The notes beneath the pieces are model-generated. The model saw only the letters and a list, made by a program, of their open reading frames with translations, did not search any database and had not been told where the DNA came from. The position numbers and the translations under genes are program-made. A stretch of DNA of 6,896 bases, from contig CAMVIC010000079.1 in assembly GCA_947167435.1 (NCBI GenBank), forward strand, positions 1 to 6,896. Reading direction: 5' to 3'. Below, in pieces: positions 5,395-6,896 of the stretch. The DNA comes from an uncultured Clostridia bacterium. Lineage in GTDB: Bacteria; Bacillota_A; Clostridia; Oscillospirales; Oscillospiraceae. Positions within the stretch are counted from its first letter, which is position 1; each line of letters begins with the position of its first letter.

Positions 5395-6708
5395 ATGCTG
5401 AAGGTTGCGAAATTCGGCGGCTCCTCGGTTGCGGGGGCCGAGCAGTTCAAAAAGGTAAAGGCCATTGTGGAGGCGGACCCGGCAAGACGCCTGGTGGTGT
5501 CCTCCGCGGCGGGCAAGCGCAACCGGGAAGACCACAAGCTGACGGATCTGCTGTATCTGTGCCACGCCCACCTGACCTACGGCGTCAGCTGCGCGGACAT
5601 CCTGCACACCATCGAGCAGCGCTTTGTGGAGATCCGGGACCAGCTTGGCCTGCAGTACGAAATTGAGAAGGACCTGGCCGCATTGCGCGGCAGGCTCAGC
5701 AAGGACATGTCCGTGGACGAGCTGGTCTCCCGGGGCGAGTATTTCACCTCCCGGCTGCTGGCGGAGTATCTGGGCTTTGCCTTTGTGGACGCGGCGGACT
5801 GCGTCTTCTTCGGCCTGGACGGACAGATCGACCGGGAAAAAACCTACGCCGCCATCGCCGGGGCCCTGAAAGAGCACGAAAAAGTGCTGATTCCCGGCTT
5901 TTACGGCAGGCTGCCCACCGGGCGCATCAAGGTGATGAGCCGGGGCGGCAGCGACATCACCGGCTCCCTGGCCGCCGCCGCGGTGAACGCGGACGTATAT
6001 GAAAACTGGACGGACGTGTCCGGCATTCTGATGGCGGACCCCCGGATTGTCAAGGACCCCAGCCCCATCGCCGGCATCACCTTTGCCGAGCTGCGGGAAC
6101 TTGCCTTCATGGGCGCCTCGGTCCTCCACGAGGACTCGGTTCAGCCGGTGAAGGAGAAGGGCATCCCCCTGAACATCCGCAACACCAACCGGCCCGAGGA
6201 CCCGGGCACCATGATCATGGACAAGATCGAGGAGGAGGGCAGCCAGGACCGCTTCATCACCGGCATCGCCGGGCGGCGGAACTTCACCATCCTGACTCTG
6301 ACCAAGCGGAACATGAACCAGAGCAGCACCCTGCGAAACGCCCTGGAGATTCTGGACCGCTACCGGGTGCCGGTGGAGCACATCACCCTGGGCCTGGACT
6401 CCTTCGCGCTGGTGGCCTCCTCCGCCGCACTGGGCGACGGGCTTTACGACGTGATCGCGGACCTGAAGAAGACCTGCCGTCCCGACGACGTGCACATCCA
6501 GGAGGATATCGCCCTGGTGGCCGCCGTGGGCCGCAAGATGCCCTCCCGGCCCGGCGTCTCCGGCCGCCTGTTTGCGGCTTTGGGCGCCGCGGGCGTCAAC
6601 ATCCGCACCATCGCCCAGGCGGCAGACGAGCTGTCCATCATCGTGGGCGTGGCAAACGATCAGTTTGAGACCGCCATCCGGGTCATGTATGACGGCTTTG
6701 CCGGATGA
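5395..6708 (+). CDS. lysC: Aspartate kinase (YclM/ThrD-like, with two C-terminal ACT domains)
   Basis: Aspartate kinase phosphorylates aspartate to aspartyl phosphate, the committed step towards lysine, threonine and methionine. The 437-residue product has KFGGSS (6-11), [10 protein letters not shown] (37-46), [16 protein letters not shown] (112-127), [16 protein letters not shown] (181-196) and [16 protein letters not shown] (204-219). These span the kinase domain. Residues from about 297 form the paired ACT domains, including [20 protein letters not shown] (384-403) and [12 protein letters not shown] (410-421), the usual place of feedback control by lysine or threonine. The full-length single chain resembles Bacillus YclM more than the alpha/beta LysC type; which effector binds cannot be read. 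Its AGGAGG (5382-5387) lies inside the last hom codons, 7 nt before the ATG at 5395, so translation is probably coupled to hom. The gene could equally be called thrD. Confidence 0.95.
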   Translation: MLKVAKFGGSSVAGAEQFKKVKAIVEADPARRLVVSSAAGKRNREDHKLTDLLYLCHAHLTYGVSCADILHTIEQRFVEIRDQLGLQYEIEKDLAALRGRLSKDMSVDELVSRGEYFTSRLLAEYLGFAFVDAADCVFFGLDGQIDREKTYAAIAGALKEHEKVLIPGFYGRLPTGRIKVMSRGGSDITGSLAAAAVNADVYENWTDVSGILMADPRIVKDPSPIAGITFAELRELAFMGASVLHEDSVQPVKEKGIPLNIRNTNRPEDPGTMIMDKIEEEGSQDRFITGIAGRRNFTILTLTKRNMNQSSTLRNALEILDRYRVPVEHITLGLDSFALVASSAALGDGLYDVIADLKKTCRPDDVHIQEDIALVAAVGRKMPSRPGVSGRLFAALGAAGVNIRTIAQAADELSIIVGVANDQFETAIRVMYDGFAG

Positions 6709-6724
6709 ACGCGGAGCGTTCATC
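6704..6724 (+). terminator. Hairpin across the lysC stop codon, followed by T-rich heptads
   Basis: GATGAACGC (6704-6712) and GCGTTCATC (6716-6724) form a perfect 9-bp stem with a GGA loop; the stem includes the lysC stop TGA (6706-6708). It is followed by AGTTTTCAGTTTTCAG, which is T-rich but not an uninterrupted tract. It may be a weak or partial terminator, or an mRNA-stability element, setting the ratio of lysC to asd expression. Confidence 0.4.
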
Positions 6725-6742
6725 AGTTTTCAGTTTTCAGTT
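6724..6742 (+). repeat. TTTTCAG heptad repeat after lysC
   Basis: The sequence reads CAG, TTTTCAG, TTTTCAG, followed by a decayed TTCTTAG up to 6747. It matches the repeat after thrC (2157-2176) in the same sense relative to its gene. Confidence 0.7.
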
Positions 6743-6767
6743 CTTAGAATATAAGGAGAGGATAAAA

Positions 6768-6896
6768 ATGAAAAAATACAACGTTGCGATTCTGGGCGCT
6801 ACGGGCGCCGTGGGCTGTGAGATGCTGAAGGTACTGGAGGAGTACCAGATCCCCGTGGATCGGCTGCTGCCTCTGGCCAGCGCCAGAAGCGCCGGC
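6768..6896 (+). CDS. asd: Aspartate-semialdehyde dehydrogenase, N-terminal part (runs off right edge)
   Basis: Asd reduces aspartyl phosphate, the product of the preceding lysC, to aspartate semialdehyde with NADPH. Forty-three codons are present. The ATG at 6768 has AAGGAG (6753-6758) 9 nt upstream. The N-terminus [20 protein letters not shown] (5-24) is the typical Rossmann nucleotide-binding start of Asd, with GATGAVG, and PLASARSAG (35-43) matches the family's conserved LASxRSAG segment. The catalytic cysteine and histidine lie outside the window. The start is 59 bp past the lysC stop, across a hairpin and a short repeat, so co-transcription with hom-lysC is likely but perhaps reduced. 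The assignment rests on 43 residues plus a fitting neighbourhood. Confidence 0.9.
   Translation, partial: MKKYNVAILGATGAVGCEMLKVLEEYQIPVDRLLPLASARSAG

Noticed and set aside
4168..6723. An 851-codon open frame on the minus strand opposite hom and lysC
   Set aside because: It is His/Gly/Val/Gln-rich with no recognisable domain, has no ribosome binding site, and lies exactly opposite two clear enzymes; GC-rich codon use opens this frame.
6745..6750. TAGAAT as a -10 box for a separate asd promoter
   Set aside because: No -35 box is found at 15-19 nt, and transcription would start inside the asd ribosome binding site.
1..6896. CRISPR array, tRNA, rRNA, transposase or phage genes
   Set aside because: No regularly spaced longer repeats, no cloverleaf with a CCA-type end, and no transposase or phage protein motifs were found on either strand.

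Overview
The window looks like the chromosome of a gut-type member of the Bacillota, most likely a GC-rich clostridium of the Oscillospiraceae kind. The evidence is strong AGGAG-type ribosome binding sites, a UPF0735/PheB-family ACT protein, a Bacillus YclM-like single-chain aspartate kinase, a BspA-type surface protein and many GC-rich intergenic palindromes. This placement is inferred from gene families and style; no search was run.

Left part (1-1880, minus strand): the first 94 codons of a secreted BspA-like leucine-rich-repeat protein run off the left edge. Upstream of it is a stand-alone AAA_14/DUF4143 ATPase with visibly lower GC than the right half of the window. A good sigma-A-type promoter for the ATPase is embedded in a 33-bp tandem repeat.

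Middle (about 1881-2187): no gene. The stretch is a string of GC-rich hairpins ending in a 14-bp perfect palindrome and a TTTTCAG heptad repeat beside the thrC stop.

Right part (2188-6896): an aspartate-pathway divergon. On the minus strand pheB (ACT/HTH protein) is followed by thrC (threonine synthase), which carries an apparent single-base frameshift. On the plus strand hom (homoserine dehydrogenase) is followed at once by lysC (aspartate kinase), then asd (aspartate-semialdehyde dehydrogenase, cut by the right edge). Together these encode aspartate to aspartyl phosphate (LysC), to the semialdehyde (Asd), to homoserine (Hom), and the last threonine step (ThrC). Homoserine kinase (ThrB) is the only missing step to threonine and is not in the window. 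The two arms leave a 126-bp control region (4120-4245) with overlapping divergent promoters, next to a gene for a plausible amino-acid-sensing regulator.

I see no convincing new biological system. The points most worth a second look are the thrC frameshift, the promoter-bearing tandem repeat, the hairpin array, the shared 3'-end heptad repeat and the PheB-centred divergent control region.
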